From Metallyticus violacea (Eukaryota; Arthropoda; Insecta; Mantodea; Metallyticidae): a stretch of DNA of 64,000 nucleotides. The translations under genes were made by a program, and so were the position numbers. Positions 1-14,891 of this stretch are shown here, piece after piece (position 1 is the stretch's first letter; the number at the start of each line of letters is the position of its first letter). The stretch is from assembly GCA_030762175.1 (NCBI GenBank), contig CM060833.1, positions 164,765,001 to 164,829,000 of the forward strand, read 5' to 3'. The notes beneath the pieces were generated by a model. It was not told the origin of the DNA and searched no databases. It saw only the letters and a list, made by a program, of their open reading frames with translations.

Positions 1-32
1 ATTTGCACATTTATTGGAACTATCAGATATAA

Positions 33-50
33 CTATATCCAATGATATAG
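33..50. other. Short hairpin typical of A-type monomers
   Basis: The arms ctatatc and gatatag are perfect 7-bp complements around the loop caat. Most A monomers keep the full stem. Most B monomers read ctatata, which shortens the stem to 6 bp. Chimeric monomers near 25.07 and 29.14 kb carry the A-type hairpin on an otherwise B background. Confidence 0.7.
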
Positions 51-215
51 TAGGGGAATAATGTGCTTAAAATCTGGATGTGAATTAAGCAGAGAATATA
101 GCATCTCCAATTGAAAACAATGTTCTGTTTATTTATAGCTGATATAGTGCTTATTGCTCCAGTTTCCATATTAGTCGAAGACACAATTTCATTTACAAGG
201 TCATACTTAAGAACT

Positions 216-266
216 GCACATGTAATGTGAAAAACATATTAGCTCTATTGAAACAATAGCATGTGC
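216..266. other. Dyad-symmetric core, copy 1 of the monomer
   Basis: The outer arms gcacatg (216-222) and catgtgc (260-266) are perfect complements. Just inside the right arm lies a second perfect stem, ctattg-aaa-caatag (245-259). This nested inverted-repeat layout recurs in nearly every monomer with rare arm mutations. It could extrude as a cruciform or bind a dimeric protein; neither is shown by sequence alone. Confidence 0.8.
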
Positions 267-477
267 TGAAGATAGATTTCAACCTCAACATTTTCAAATT
301 CCTTTGAACCAGCCAACTAATATTGAAACATTTGTAAAATGGAAATGCAATGACGATAGTTTCGCACATTTTGATGCATAATTGTATGTCCATACTTAGA
401 ATTTTATGAAAAAATATATGTCCATCTCCACTATAAATGGAATGCACTATTCCATCACTTATAATTTTTAAGGAGTT

Positions 478-528
478 GCACATGTAATTTGAAAATCGTT
501 TTGGCACTATTGAAACAATAGCATGTGC
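478..528. other. Dyad-symmetric core, copy 2 of the monomer
   Basis: This has the same layout as the core at 216-266. The arms gcacatg (478-484) and catgtgc (522-528) enclose ctattg-aaa-caatag (507-521). The unpaired spacer has diverged between the two copies (atgtgaaaaacatatt versus atttgaaaatcgtttt), while arms and inner stem stay identical. That is the pattern expected if the dyad is constrained, although homogenisation of the array weakens the argument. Confidence 0.8.
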
Positions 529-3500
529 GAAGGAATAATTTCAAACACTAAATTTGTATAGGAATTGCAATGGCACCCTCCCGCCATTAACTGTGGCGAT
601 CCACCTTCCGCGAATATCGCCTCCAAGATGAAATTATCACACCTTTTTTTTTTAAAATTTATGAGATGACGCCAAACAATTTGCACATTTATTGGAACTA
701 TCAGATATAACTATATCCAATGGTATAGTAGGGGAATAATGTGCTTAAAATCTCGATGTGAATTAAGCAGAGAATATAGCATCTCCAATTGAAAACAATG
801 TTCTGTTTATTTATAGCTGATATAGTGCTTATTGCTCCAGTTTCCATATTAGTCGAAGACACAATTTCATTTACAAGGTCATACTTAAGAACTGCACATG
901 TAATGTGAAAAACATATTAGCTCTATTCAAACAATAGCATGTGCTGAAGATAGATTTCAACCTCAACATTTTCAATTTCCTTTGAACCAGCCAATTAATA
1001 TTGAATATTTGAAAAATGGAAATGCAATGACGGTAGTTTCGCACATTTTGATGCATAATTGTATGTCCATACTTAGAATTTTATGAAAAAATATATGTCC
1101 ATCTCCACTATAAATGGAATGCACTATTCCAACACTTATCATTTTTAACGAGTTGCACATGTAATTTCAAAATCATTTTGGCACTATTGAAACAATAGCA
1201 TGTGCGAAGGAATAATTTCAAACACTAAATTTGTATAGGAATTGCAATGGCACCCTCCCGCCATTAACTTTGGCGATCCACCGTCCGCGAATATCGCCTC
1301 CAAGATGAAATTATCACACCTTTTTTTTAAAATTTATGAGATGACGCCAAACCATTTGCACATTTATTGGAACTTTCAGATATAACTATATACCATGATA
1401 TAGTAGGGGAATAATGTGCTTAAAATCTCGATGTGAATTACAGTAGAGAATATAGCATCTCCAATTGAAAACAATGTTTTGTTTATTTATAGCTCATATA
1501 GTCCTTACTGCTCCAGTTTCCATATTAGTCGAAGACACAATTTCATTTACAAGGTCATACTTAAGAACTGCACATGTACTGTGAAAAACATATTGGCTCT
1601 ATTGAAACAATAGCATGTGCTGAAGATAGATTTCAACCTCAACATTTTCAATTTCCTTTGAACCAGCCAAATAATATAGAAACATTTGAAAAATGGAAAT
1701 GCAGTGAAGATAGATTCGCACATTGTGATGCATAATTGTATGTCCATACTTTGAATTTTATGAAAAAATATATGTCCATCTCCACTATAAATGGAATGCA
1801 CTATTCCATCACTTATAATTTTTAAGGAGTTGCACATGTAATTTGAAAATCGTTTTGGCACTATTGAAACAATAGCATGTGCGAAGGAATTGATTTCAAA
1901 CACTAAATTTGTATAGGAATTGCAATGGCACCCTCCCGCCATTAACTGTGGCGATCCACCGTCCGCGAATATCGCCTCCAAGATGAAATTATCACACCTT
2001 TTTTTTTAAATTTATGAGATGACGCCAAACCATTTGCACATTTATTGGAACTTTCAGATATAACTATATACCATGATATAGTATGGGAATAATGTGCTTA
2101 AAATCTCGATGTGAAATACAGTAGAGAATATAGCATCTCCAATTGAAAACAATGTGTTGTTTATTTATAGCTCATATAGTCCTTACTGCTCCAGTTTCCA
2201 TATTAGTCGAAGACACAATTTCATTTACAAGGTCATACTTAAAAACTGCACATGTACTGTGAAAAACATATTGGCTCTATTGAAACAATAGCATGTGCTG
2301 AAGATAGATTTCAACCTCAACATTTTCAATTTCCTTTGAACCAGCCAATTAATATTGAAACATTTGAAAAATGGAAATGCAGTGAAGATAGATTCGCACA
2401 TTTTGATGCATAAATGTATGTCCATACTTAGAATTTTATGAAAAAATATATGTCCATTTGCACTATAAATGGAATGCACTATTCCATCACTTATCATTTT
2501 TAAGGAGTTGCACATGTAATTTGAAAATCGTTTTGGCACTATTGAAACAATAGCATGTGCGAAGGAATTGATTTCAAACACTAAATTTGTATAGGAATTG
2601 CAATGGCACCCTCCCGCCATTAACTGTGGCGATCCACCGTCCGCGAATATCGCCTCCAAGATGAAATTATCACACCTTTTTTTTAAAATTTATGAGATGA
2701 CGCCAAACCATTTGCACATTTATTGGAACTTTCAGATATAACTATATACCATGATATAGTAGGGGAATAATGTGCTTAAAATCTCGATGTGAATTACAGT
2801 AGAGAATATAGCATCTCCAATTGAAAACAATGTTCTGTTTATTTATAGCTCATATAGTCCTTACTGCTCCAGTTTCCTTATTAGTCGAAGACACAATTTC
2901 ATTTACAAGGTCATACTTAACAACTGCACATGTAATGTGAAAAACATATTGGCTCTATTGAAACAATAGCATGTGCTGAAGATAGATTTCAACCTCAACA
3001 TTTTCAATTTCGTTTGAACCAGCCAATTAATATTGAAACATTTGAAAAATGGAAATGCAGTGAAGATAGATTCGCACATTTTGATGCATAATTGTATGTC
3101 CATACTTAGAATTTTATGAAAAAATATATGTCCATGTGCACTATAAATGGAATGCACTATTCCATCACTTATCATTTTTAAGGAGTTGCACATGTAATTT
3201 GAAAATCGTTTTGGCACTATTGAAACAATAGCATGTGCGAAGGAATAATTTCAAACACTAAATTTGTATAGGAATTGCAATGGCACCCTCCCGCCATTAA
3301 CTGTGGCGATCCACCGTCCGCGAATATCGCCTCCAAGATGAAATTATCACACTTTTTTTTTAAAATTTATGAGATGACGCCAAACCATTTGCACATTTAT
3401 TGGAACTATCAGATATAACTATATCCAATGATATATTAGGGGAATAATGTGCTTAAAATCTCGATGTGAATTAAGCAGAGAATATAGCATCTCCAATTGA

Positions 3501-6500
3501 AAACAATGTTCTGTTTATTTATAGCTGATATAGTGCTTATTGCTCCAGTTTCCATATTAGTCGAAGACACAATTTCATTTACAAGGTCATACTTAAGAAC
3601 TGCACATGTAATGTGAAAAACATATTGGCTCTATTGAAACAATAGCATGTGCTGAAGATAGATTTCAACCTCAACATTTTCAATTTCCTTTGAACCAGCC
3701 AATTAATATTGAAACATTTGAAAAATGGAAATGGAGTGAAGATAGATTCGCACATTTTGATGCATAATTATATGTCCATACTTAGAATTTTATGAAAAAA
3801 TATATGTCCATCTCCACTATAAATGGAATGCACTATTCCATCACTTATCATTTTTAAGGAGTTGCACATGTAATTTGAAAATCCATTTGGCACTATTGAA
3901 ACAATAGCATGTGCGAAGGAATTGATTTCAAACACTAAATTTGTATAGGAACTGCAATGGCACCCTCCCGCCATTAACTGTGGCGATCCACCGTCCGCGA
4001 ATATCGCCTCCAAGATGAAATTATCACACCTTTTTTTTAAAATTTATGAGATGACGCCAAACCATTTGCACATTTATTGGAACTTTCAGATATAACTATA
4101 TACCATGATATAGTAGGGGAATAATGTGCTTAAAATCTCGATGTGAATTACAGTAGAGAATATAGCATCTCCAATTGAAAACAATGTTCTGTTTATTTAT
4201 AGCTCATATAGTCCTTACTGCTCCAGTTTCCATATTAGTCGAAGACACAATTTCATTTACTAGGTCATACTTAAGAACTGCACATATACTGAGAAACATA
4301 TTGGCTCTATTGAAACAATAGCATGTGCTGAAGATAGATTTCAACCTCAACATTTTCAATTTCGTTTGAACCAGGCAATTAATATTGAAACATTTGAAAA
4401 ATGGAAATGCAGTGAAGATAGATTCGCACATTTTGATGCATAATTGTATGTCCATACTTAGAATTTTATGAAAAAATATATGTCCATTTGCACTATAAAT
4501 GGAATGCACTATTCCATCACTTATCAGTTTTAAGGAGTTGCACATGTAATTTGAAAATCGTTTTGGCACTATTGAAACAATAGCATGTGCGAAGGAGTAA
4601 TTTCAAACACAAAAAATATATAGGAATTGTAATGGCACCCTCCCGCCATTAACTGTGGCGATCCACCGTCCGCGAATATCGCCTCCAAGATGAAATTATC
4701 ACACCTTTTTTTTTAAAATTTATGAGATGACGCCAAACCATTTGCACATTTATTGGAACTATCAGATATAACTATATCCAATGATATAGTAGGGGAATAA
4801 TGTGCTTAAAATCTCGATGTGAATTAAGCAGAGAATATAGCATCTCCAATTGAACACAATGTTCTGTTCATTTATGGCTCATATAGTCCTTACTGCTCCA
4901 GTTTCCATATTAGTCGAAGACACAATTTCATTTACAAGGTCATACTTAAGAACTGCACATGTACTGAGAAACATATTGGCTCTATTGAAACAATAGCAAG
5001 TGCTGAAGATAGATTTCAACCTCAACATTTTCAATTTCCTTTGAACCAGCCAATTAATATAGAAACATTTGAAAAATGGAAATGCAGTGAAGATAGATTC
5101 GCACATTTTGATGCATAATTGTATGTCCATACTTAGAATTTTATGAAAAAATATATGTCCATTTGCACTATAAATGGAATGCACTATTCCATCACTTATC
5201 ATTTTTAAGGAGTTGCACATATAATTTGAAAATCGTTTTGGCACTATTGAAACAATAGCATGTGCGAAGGAATAATTTCAAACACTAAATTTGTATAGGA
5301 ATTGCAATGGCACCCTCCCGCCATTAACTGTGGCGATCCACCGTCCGCGAATATCGCCTCCAAGAAGAAATTATCACACCTTTTTTTTAAAAATTTATGA
5401 GATGACGCCAAACCATTTGCACATTTATTGGAACTATCAGATAAAACTATATCCAATGATATAGTACGGGAATAATGTGCTTAAAATCTCGATGTGAATT
5501 AAGCAGAGAATAAAGCATCTCCAATTGAAACCAATGTTCTGTTTATTTATAGCTGATATAGTGCTTATTACTCCAGTTTCCATATTAGTCGAAGACACAA
5601 TTTCATTTACAAGGTCATACTTAAGAACTGCACATGTAATGTGAAAAACATATTAGCTTTATTGAAACAATAGCATGTGCTGAAGATAGATTTCAACCTC
5701 AACATTTTCAATTTCCTTTGAACCAGCCAATTAATATTGAAACATTTGAAAAATGGAAATGCAATGACGATAGTTTCGCACATTTTGATGCATAATTGTA
5801 TGTCCATACTTAGAATTTTATGAAAAAATATATGTCCATCTCCACTATAAATGGAATGCACTATTCCATCACTTATAATTTTTAAGGAGTTGCACATGTA
5901 ATTTGAAAATCGTTTTGGCACTATTGAAACAATAGCATTTGCGAAGGAATTGATTTCAAACACTAAATTTGTATAGGAATTGATATGGCACCCTCCCGCC
6001 ATTAACTGTGGCGATCCACCGTCCGCGAATATCGCCTCCAAGATGAAATTATCACACTTTTTTTTTAAAATTTATGAGATGACGCCAAACCATTTGCACA
6101 TTTATTGGAACTATCAGATATAACTATATCCAATGATATATTAGGGGAATAATGTGCTTAAAATCTCGATGTGAATTAAGCAGAGAATATAGCATCTCCA
6201 ATTGAAAACAATGTTCTGTTTATTTATAGCTGATATAGTGCTTATTGCTCCAGTTTCCATATTAGTCGAAGACACAATTTCATTTACAAGGTCATACTTA
6301 AGAACTGCACATGTAATGTGAAAAACATATTGGCTCTATTGAAACAATAGCATGTGCTGAAGATAGATTTCAACCTCAACATTTTCAATTTCCTTTGAAC
6401 CAGCCAATTAATATTGAAACATTTGAAAAATGGAAATGGAGTGAAGATAGATTCGCACATTTTGATGCATAAATGTATGTCCATACTTAGAATTTTATGA

Positions 6501-9500
6501 AAAAATATATGTCCATATGCACTATAAATGGAATGCACTATTCCATCACTTATCATTTTTAAGGAGTTGCACATGTAATTTGAAAATCGTTTTGGCACTA
6601 TTGAAACAATAGCATGTGCGAAGGAATAATTTCAAACACTAAATTTGTATAGGAATTGCAATGGCACCCTCCCGCCATTAACTGTGGCGATCCACCGTCC
6701 GCGAATATCGCCTCCAAGATGAAATTATCACACCTTTTTTTTTAAAATTTATGAGATGACGCCAAACCATTTGCACATTTATTGGAACTATCAGATATCA
6801 CTATATCCAATGATATAGTAGGGGAATAATGTGCTTAAAATCTCGATGTGAATTAAGCAGAGAATATAGCATCTCCAATTGAAAACAATGTTCTGTTTAT
6901 TTATAGCTGATATAGTGCTTATTGCTCCAGTTTCCATATTAGTCGAAGACACAATTTCATTTACAATGTCCTACATTAGAACTGCACATGTAATGTGAAA
7001 AACATATTAGCTCTATTCAAACAATTGCATGTGCTGAAGATAGATTTCAACCTCAACATTTTCAATTTCCTTTGAACCAGCCAATTAATATTGAAACATT
7101 TGAAAAATGGAAATGCAGTGAAGATAGATTCGCACATTTTGATGCATAATTGTATGTCCATACTTAGAATTTTATGAAAAAATATATGTCCATCTCCACT
7201 ATAAATGGAATGCACTATTCCATCACTTATCATTTTTAAGGAGTTGCACATGTAATTTGAAAATCGTTTTGGCACTATTGAAACAATAGCATGTGCGAAG
7301 GAATAATTTCAAACACTAAATTTGTATAGGAATTGCCATGGCAACCTCCCGCCATTAACTGTGGCGATCCACCGTCCGCGAATATCGCCTCCAAGATGAA
7401 ATTATCACACCTTTTTTTTTAAAATTTATGAGATGACGCCAAACCATTTGCACATTTATTGGAACTATCAGATATAACTATATCCAATGATATAGTAGGG
7501 GAATAATGTGCTTAAAATCTCGATGTGAATTAAGCAGAGAATATAGCATCTCCAATTGAAAACAATGTTCTGTTTATTTATAGCTGATATAGTGCTTATT
7601 GCTCCAGTTTCCATATTAGTCGAAGACACAATTTCATTTACAAGGTCATACTTAAGAACTGCACATGTAATGTGAAAAACATATTGGCTCTATTGAAACA
7701 ATAGCATGTGCTTAAGATAGATTTCAACCTCAACATTTTCAATTTCCTTTGAACCAGCCAATTAATATAGAAACATTTGAAAAATGGAAATGCAGTGAAG
7801 ATAGATTCGCACATTTTGATGCATAATTGTATGTCCATACTTAGAATTTTATGAACAAATATATGTCCATTTGCACTATAAATGGAATGCACTATTCCTT
7901 TACTTTACATTTTTAAGGAGTTGCACATGTAATTTGAAAATCGTTTTGGCACTATTGAAACAATAGCATGTGCGAAGGAATAATTTCAAACACTAAATTT
8001 GTATAGGAATTGCAATGGCACCCTCCCGCCATTAACTGTGGCGATCCACCGTCCGCGAATATCGCCTCCAAGATGAAATTATCACACTTTTTTTTTAAAA
8101 TTTATGAGATGACGCCAAACCATTTGCACATTTATTGGAACTATCAGATATAACTATATCCAATGATATAGTAGGGGAATAATGTGCTTAAAATCTCGAT
8201 GTGAATTAAGCAGAGAATATAGCATCTCCAATTGAAAACAATGTTCTGTTTATTTATAGCTGATATAGTGCTTATTGCTCCAGTTTCCATATTAGTCGAA
8301 GACACAATTTCATTTACAAGGTCATACTTAAGAACTGCACATGTAATGTGAAAAACATATTGGCTCTATTGAAACAATAGCATGGGCTGAAGATAGATTT
8401 CAACCTCAACATTTTCAATTTCCTTTGAACCAGCTAATTAATATTGAAACATTTGAAAAATGGAAATGCAGTGAAGATAGATTCGCACATTTTGATGCAT
8501 AATTGTATGTCCATACTTAGAATTTTATGAAAAAATATATGTCCATCTCCACTATAAATGGAATGCACTATTCCATCACTTATAATTTTTAAGGAGTTGC
8601 ACATGTAATTTGAAAATCGTTTTGGCACTATTGAAACAATAGCTTGTGCGAAGGAATTGATTTCAAACACTAAATTTGTATAGGAATTGCAATGGCATCC
8701 TACCGCCTTTAACTGTGGCGATCCACCGTCCGCGAATATCGCCTCCAAGATGAAATTATCACACCTTTTTTTTAAAATTTATGAGATGACGCCAAACCAT
8801 TTGCACATTTATTGGAACTTTCAATATAACTATATACCATGATATAGTAGGGAAATAATGTGCTTAAAATCTCGATGTGAATTACAGTAGAGAATATAGC
8901 ATCTCCAATTGAAAACAATGTTCTGTTCATTTATAGCTCATTTAGTCCTTACTGCTCCAGTTTCCATATTAGTCGAAGACACAATTTCATTTACAAGGTC
9001 ATACTTAAGAACTGCACATGTACTGAGAAACATATTGGCTCTATTGAAACAATAGCATGTGCTGAAGATAGATTTCAACCTCAACATTTTTAATTTCCTT
9101 TGAACCAGCCAATTAATATAGAAACATTTGAAAAATGGAAATGCAGTGAAGATAGATTCGCACATTTTGATGCATAATTGTATGTCCATACTTAGAATTT
9201 TATGAAAAAATATATGTCCATCTCCACTATAAATGGAATGCACTATTCCATCACTTATCATTTTTAAGGAGTTGCACATGTAATTTGAAAATCGTTTTGG
9301 CACTATTGAAACAATAGCATGTGCGAAGGATAAATTTCAAACACTAAATTTGTATGGGAATTGCAATGGCACCCTCCCGCCATTAACTGTGGCGATCCAC
9401 CGTCCGCGAATATCGCCTCCAAGATGAAATTATCACACCTTTTTTTTTAAAATTTATGAGATGACGCCAAACCATTTGCACATTTATTGGAACTATCAGA

Positions 9501-12500
9501 TATAACTATATCCAATGATATAGTAGGGGAATAATGTGCTTAAAATCTCGATGTGAATTAAGCAGAGAATATAGCATCTCCAATTGAAAACAATGTTCTG
9601 TTTATTTATAGCTGATATAGTGCTTATTGCTCCAGTTTCCATATTAGTCGAAGACACAATTTCATTTACAAGGTCATACTTAAGAACTGCACATGTAATG
9701 TGAAAACATATTAGCTCTATTGAAACAATAGCATGTGCTGAAGATAGATTTCAACCTCAACATTTTCAATTTCCTTTGAACCAGCCAATTAATATTGAAA
9801 CATTTGAAAAATGGAAATGCAGTGAAGATAGATTCGCACATTTTGATGCATAATTGTATGTCCATACTTAGAATTTTATGAAAAAATATATGTCCATCTC
9901 CACTATAAATGGAATGCACTATTCCATCACTTATAATTTTTAAGGAGTTGCACATGTAATTTGAAAATCGTTTTGGCACTATTGAAACAATAGCTTAGGC
10001 GAAGGAATTGATTTCAAACACTAAATTTGTATAGGAATTGCAATGGCACCCTCCCGCCTTTAACTGTTGCGATCCACCGTCCGCGAATATCGCCTCCAAG
10101 ATGAAATTATCACACCTTTTTTTTAAAATTTATGAGATGACGCCAAACCATTTGCACATTTATTGGAACTTTCAGATATAACTATATACCATGATATAGT
10201 AGGGAAATAATGTGCTTAAAATCTCGATGTGAATTACAGTAGAGAATATAGCATCTCCAATTGAAAACAATGTTCTGTTCATTTATAGCTCATATAGTCC
10301 TTACTGCTCCAGTTTCCATATTAGTCGAAGACACAATTTCATTTACAAGGTCATACTTAAGAACTGCACATGTGCTGAGAAACATATTGGCTCTATTGAA
10401 ACAATAGCATGTGCTGAAGATAGATTTCAACCTCAACATTTTCAATTTTCTTTGAACCAGCCAATTAATATAGAAACATTTTAAAAATGGAAATGCAGTG
10501 AAGATAGATTCGCACATTTTGATGCATAATTGTATGTCCATACTTAGAATTTTATGAAAAAATATATGTCCATTTGCACTATAAATGGAATGCACTATTC
10601 CATCACTTATCATTTTTAAGGAGTTGCACATGTAATTTGAAAATCGTTTTGGCACTATTGAAACAATAGCATGTGCGAAGGATAAATTTCAAACACTAAA
10701 TTTGTATAGGAATTGCAATGGCACCCTCCCGCCATTAACTGTGGCGATCCACCGTCCGCGAATATCGCCTCCAAGATGAAATTATCACACCCTTTTTTTG
10801 AAAAATTTATGAGATGACGCCAAACCATTTGCACATTTATTGGAACTATCAGATATAACTATATCCAATGATATAGTAGGGGAATAATGTGCTTAAAATC
10901 TCGATGTGAATTAAGCAGAGAATATAGCATCTCCAAATGAAAACAATGTTCTGTTTATTTATAGCTGATATAGTGCTTATTGCTCCAGTTTGCATATTAG
11001 TCGAAGACACAATTTCATTTACAAGGTCATACTTAAGAACTGCACATGTAATGTGAAAAACATATTAGCTCTATTGAAACAATAGCATGTGCTGAAGATA
11101 GATTTCAACCTCAACATTTTCAATTTCCTTTGAACCAGCCAATTAATATTGAAACATTTGAAAAATGGAAATGCAGTGAAGATAGATTCGCACATTTTGA
11201 TGCATAATTGTATGTCCATACTTAGAATTTTATGAAAAAATATATGTCCATTTGCACTATAAATGGAATGCACTATTCCATCACTTATCATTTTTAAGGA
11301 GTTGCACATGTAATTTGAAAATCGTTTTGGCACTATTGAAACAATAGCATGTGCGAAGGAATAATTTCAAACACTAAATTTGTATAGGAATTGCCATGGC
11401 ACCCTCCCGCCATTAACTGTGGCGATCCACCGTCCGCGAATATCGCCTCCAAGATGAAATTATCACACCTTTTTTTTTTTCAATTTATGAGATGACGCCA
11501 AACCATTTGCACATTTATTGGAACTTTCAGATATAACCATATACCATGATATAGTAGGGGAATAATGTGCTTAAAATCTCGATGTGAATTAAGCAGAGAA
11601 TATAGCATCTCCAATTGAAAACAATGTTCTGTTTATTTATAGCTGATATAGTGCTTATTGCTCCAGTTTCCATATTAGTCGAAGACACAATTTCATTTAC
11701 AAGGTCATACTTAAGAACTGCACATGTAATGTGAAAAACATATTGGCTCTATTGAAACAATAGCATGTGCTGAAGATAGATTTCAACCTCAACATTTGAA
11801 ATTTCCTTTGAACCAGCCAATTAATATAGAAACATTTGAAAAATGGAAATGCAGTGAAGATAGATTCGCACATTTTGATGCATAATTGTATGTCCATACT
11901 TAGAATTTTATGAAAAAATATATGTCCATTTGCACTATAAATGGAATGCACTATTCCATCACTTATCATTTTTAAGGAGTTGCACATGTAATTTGAAAAT
12001 CGTTTTGGCACTATTGAAACCATAGCATGTGCGAAGGAATAATTTCAAACACTAAATTTGTATAGGAATTGCAATGGCACCCTCCCGCCATTAACTGTGG
12101 CGATCCACCGTCCGCGAATATCGCCTCCAAGATGAAATTATCACACCTTTTTTTTTAAAATTTATGAGATGACGCCAAACCATTTGCACATTTATTGGAA
12201 CTTTCAGATATAACTATATCCAATGATATAGTAGCGGAATAATGTGCTTAAAATCTCGATGTGAATTACAGTAGAGAATATAGCATCTCCAATTGAAAAC
12301 AATGTTCTGTTTATTTATAGCTCATATAGTCCTTACTGCTCCAGTTTCCATATTAGTCGAAGACACAATTTTATTTACAATGTCATACTTAAGAACTGCA
12401 CATGTACTGTGAAAAACATATTGGCTCTATTGATACAATAGCATGTGCTGAAGATAGATTTCAACCTCAACATTTTCAATTTCCTTTGAACCAGCCAAAT

Positions 12501-14891
12501 AATATAGAAACATTTGAAAAATGGAAATGCAGTGAAGATAGATTCGCACATTTTGATGCATAATTGTATGTCCATACTTAGAATTTTATGAAAAAATATA
12601 TGTCCATTTGCATTATAAATGGAATGCACTATTCCATCACTTATCATTTTTAAGGAGTTGCACATGTAATTTGAAAATCGTTTTGGCACTATTGAAACAA
12701 TAGCATGTGCGAAGGAATAATTTCTCACACTAAATTTGTATAGGAATTGCAATGGCACCCTCCCGCCATTAACTGTGGCGATCCACCGTCCGCGAATATC
12801 GCCTCCAAGAAGAAATTATCACACCTTTTTTTTTAAAATTTATGAGATGACGCCAAACCATTTGCACATTTATTGGAACTATCAGATATAACTATATCCA
12901 ATGATATAGTAGGGGAATAATGTGCTTAAAATCTCGATGTGAATTAAGCAGAGAATATAGCATCTCCAATTGAAACCAATGTTCTGTTTATTTATAGCTG
13001 ATATAGTGCTTATTACTCCAGTTTCCATATTAGTCGAAGACACAATTTCATTTACAAGGTCATACTTAAGAACTGCACATGTAAAGTGAAAAACATATTA
13101 GCTCTATTGAAACAATAGCATGTGCTGAAGATAGATTTCAACCTCAACATTTTCAATTTCCTTTGAACCAGCCAATTAATATTGAAACATTTGAAAAATG
13201 GAAATGCAATGACGATAGTTTCGCACATTTTGATGCATAATTGTATGTCCATACTTAGAATTTTATGAAAAAATATATGTCCATCTCCACTATAAATGGA
13301 ATGCACTATTCCATCACTTATAATTTTTAAGGAGTTGCACATGTAATTTGAAAATCGTTTTGGCACTATTGAAACAATAGCATGTGCGAAGGAATTGATT
13401 TCAAACACTAAATTTGTATAGGAATTGCAATGGCACCCTCCCGCCATTAACTGTGGCGATCCACCGTCCGCGAATATCGCCTCCAAGATGAAATTATCAC
13501 ACCTTTTTTTTAAAATTTATGAGATGACGCCAAACCATTTGCACATTTATTGGAACTTTCAGATATAACTATATACCATGATATAGTAAGGGAATAATGT
13601 GCTTAAAATCTCGATGTGAATTACAGTAGAGAATATAGCATCTCCAATTGAAAACAATGTTCTGTTTATTTATAGCTCATATAGTCCTTACTGCTCCAGT
13701 TTCCATATTAGTCGAAGACACAATTTCATTTACAAGGTCATACTTAAAAACTGCACATGTACTGTGAAAAACATATTGGCTCTATTGAAACAATAGCATG
13801 TGCTGAAGATAGATTTCAACCTCAACATTTTCAATTTCCTTTGAACCAGCCAATTAATATTGAAACATTTGAAAAATGGAAATGCAGTGAAGATAGATTC
13901 GCACATTTTGATGCATAATTGTATGTCCATACTTAGAATTTTATGAAAAAATATATGTCCATTTGCACTATAAATGGAATGCACTATTCCATCACTTATC
14001 ATTTTTAAGGAGTTGCACATGTAATTTGAAAATCGTTTTGGCACTATTGAAACAATAGCATGTGCGAAGGAATAATTTCAAACACTAAATTTGTATAGGA
14101 ATTGCAATGGCACCCTCCCGCCATTAACTGTGGCGATCCACCGTCCGCGAATATCGCCCCCAAGATGAAATTATCACACCTTTTTTTTAAAATTTATGAG
14201 ATGACGCCAAACCATTTGCACATTTATTGGAACTTTCAGATATAACTATATACCATGATATAGTAGGGGAATAATGTGCTTATAATCTCGATGTGAATTA
14301 CAGTAGAGAATATAGCATCTCCAATTGAAAACAATGTTCTGTTTATTTATAGCTGATATAGTGCTTATTGCTCCAGTTTCCATATTAGTCGAAGACACAA
14401 TTTCATTTACAAGGTCATACTTAAGAACTGCACATGTAATGTGAAAAACATATTGGCTCTATTGAAACAATAGCATGTGCTGAAGATAGATTTCAACCTC
14501 AACATTTGAAATTTCCTTTGAACCAGCCAATTAATATTGAAACATTTGAAAAATGGAAATGCAGTGAAGATAGATTCGCACATTTTGATGCATAATTGTA
14601 TGTCCATACTTAGAATTTTATGAAAAAATATATGTCCATTTGCACTATAAATGGAATGCACTATTCCATCACTTATCATTTTTAAGGAGTTGCACATGTA
14701 ATTTGAAAATCGTTTTGGCACTATTGAAACAATAGCATGTGCGAAGGAATAATTTCTCACACTAAATTTGTATAGGAATTGCAATGGCACCCTCCCGCCA
14801 TTAACTGTGGCGATCCACCGTCCGCGAATATCGCCTCCAAGAAGAAATTATCACACCTTTTTTTTTAAAATTTATGAGATGACGCCAAACC

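Larger units (their letters stand above)
1..678 (+). repeat. Reference satellite monomer: composite of a 416-bp part plus a 262-bp internal partial duplication
   Basis: Using unit 1 as the reference, the core at 216-266 reappears at 478-528, exactly 262 bp later. The similarity also covers the flanks: the pyrimidine-rich lead-in before each gcacatgtaat, and the tail after each catgtgc, which is gaagatagatttcaa in the first and gaaggaataatttcaa in the second. The remaining 416 bp carry the hairpin at 33-50, the GC-richer tract at about 575-625 (ggcaccctcccgcc followed by the gcgatccacc and cgcgaatatcgcc blocks) and the T-run before the next unit. Decayed unit 1 beyond 29,786 contains only one core and is about 425 bp long. 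I infer that the 678-bp monomer arose from a roughly 416-bp ancestor by partial duplication. Confidence 0.75.

Noticed and set aside
216..266. CENP-B box in the dyad core
   Set aside because: The 17-bp CENP-B motif (TTCG...CGGG type) is not present. The dyad is an independent structure.
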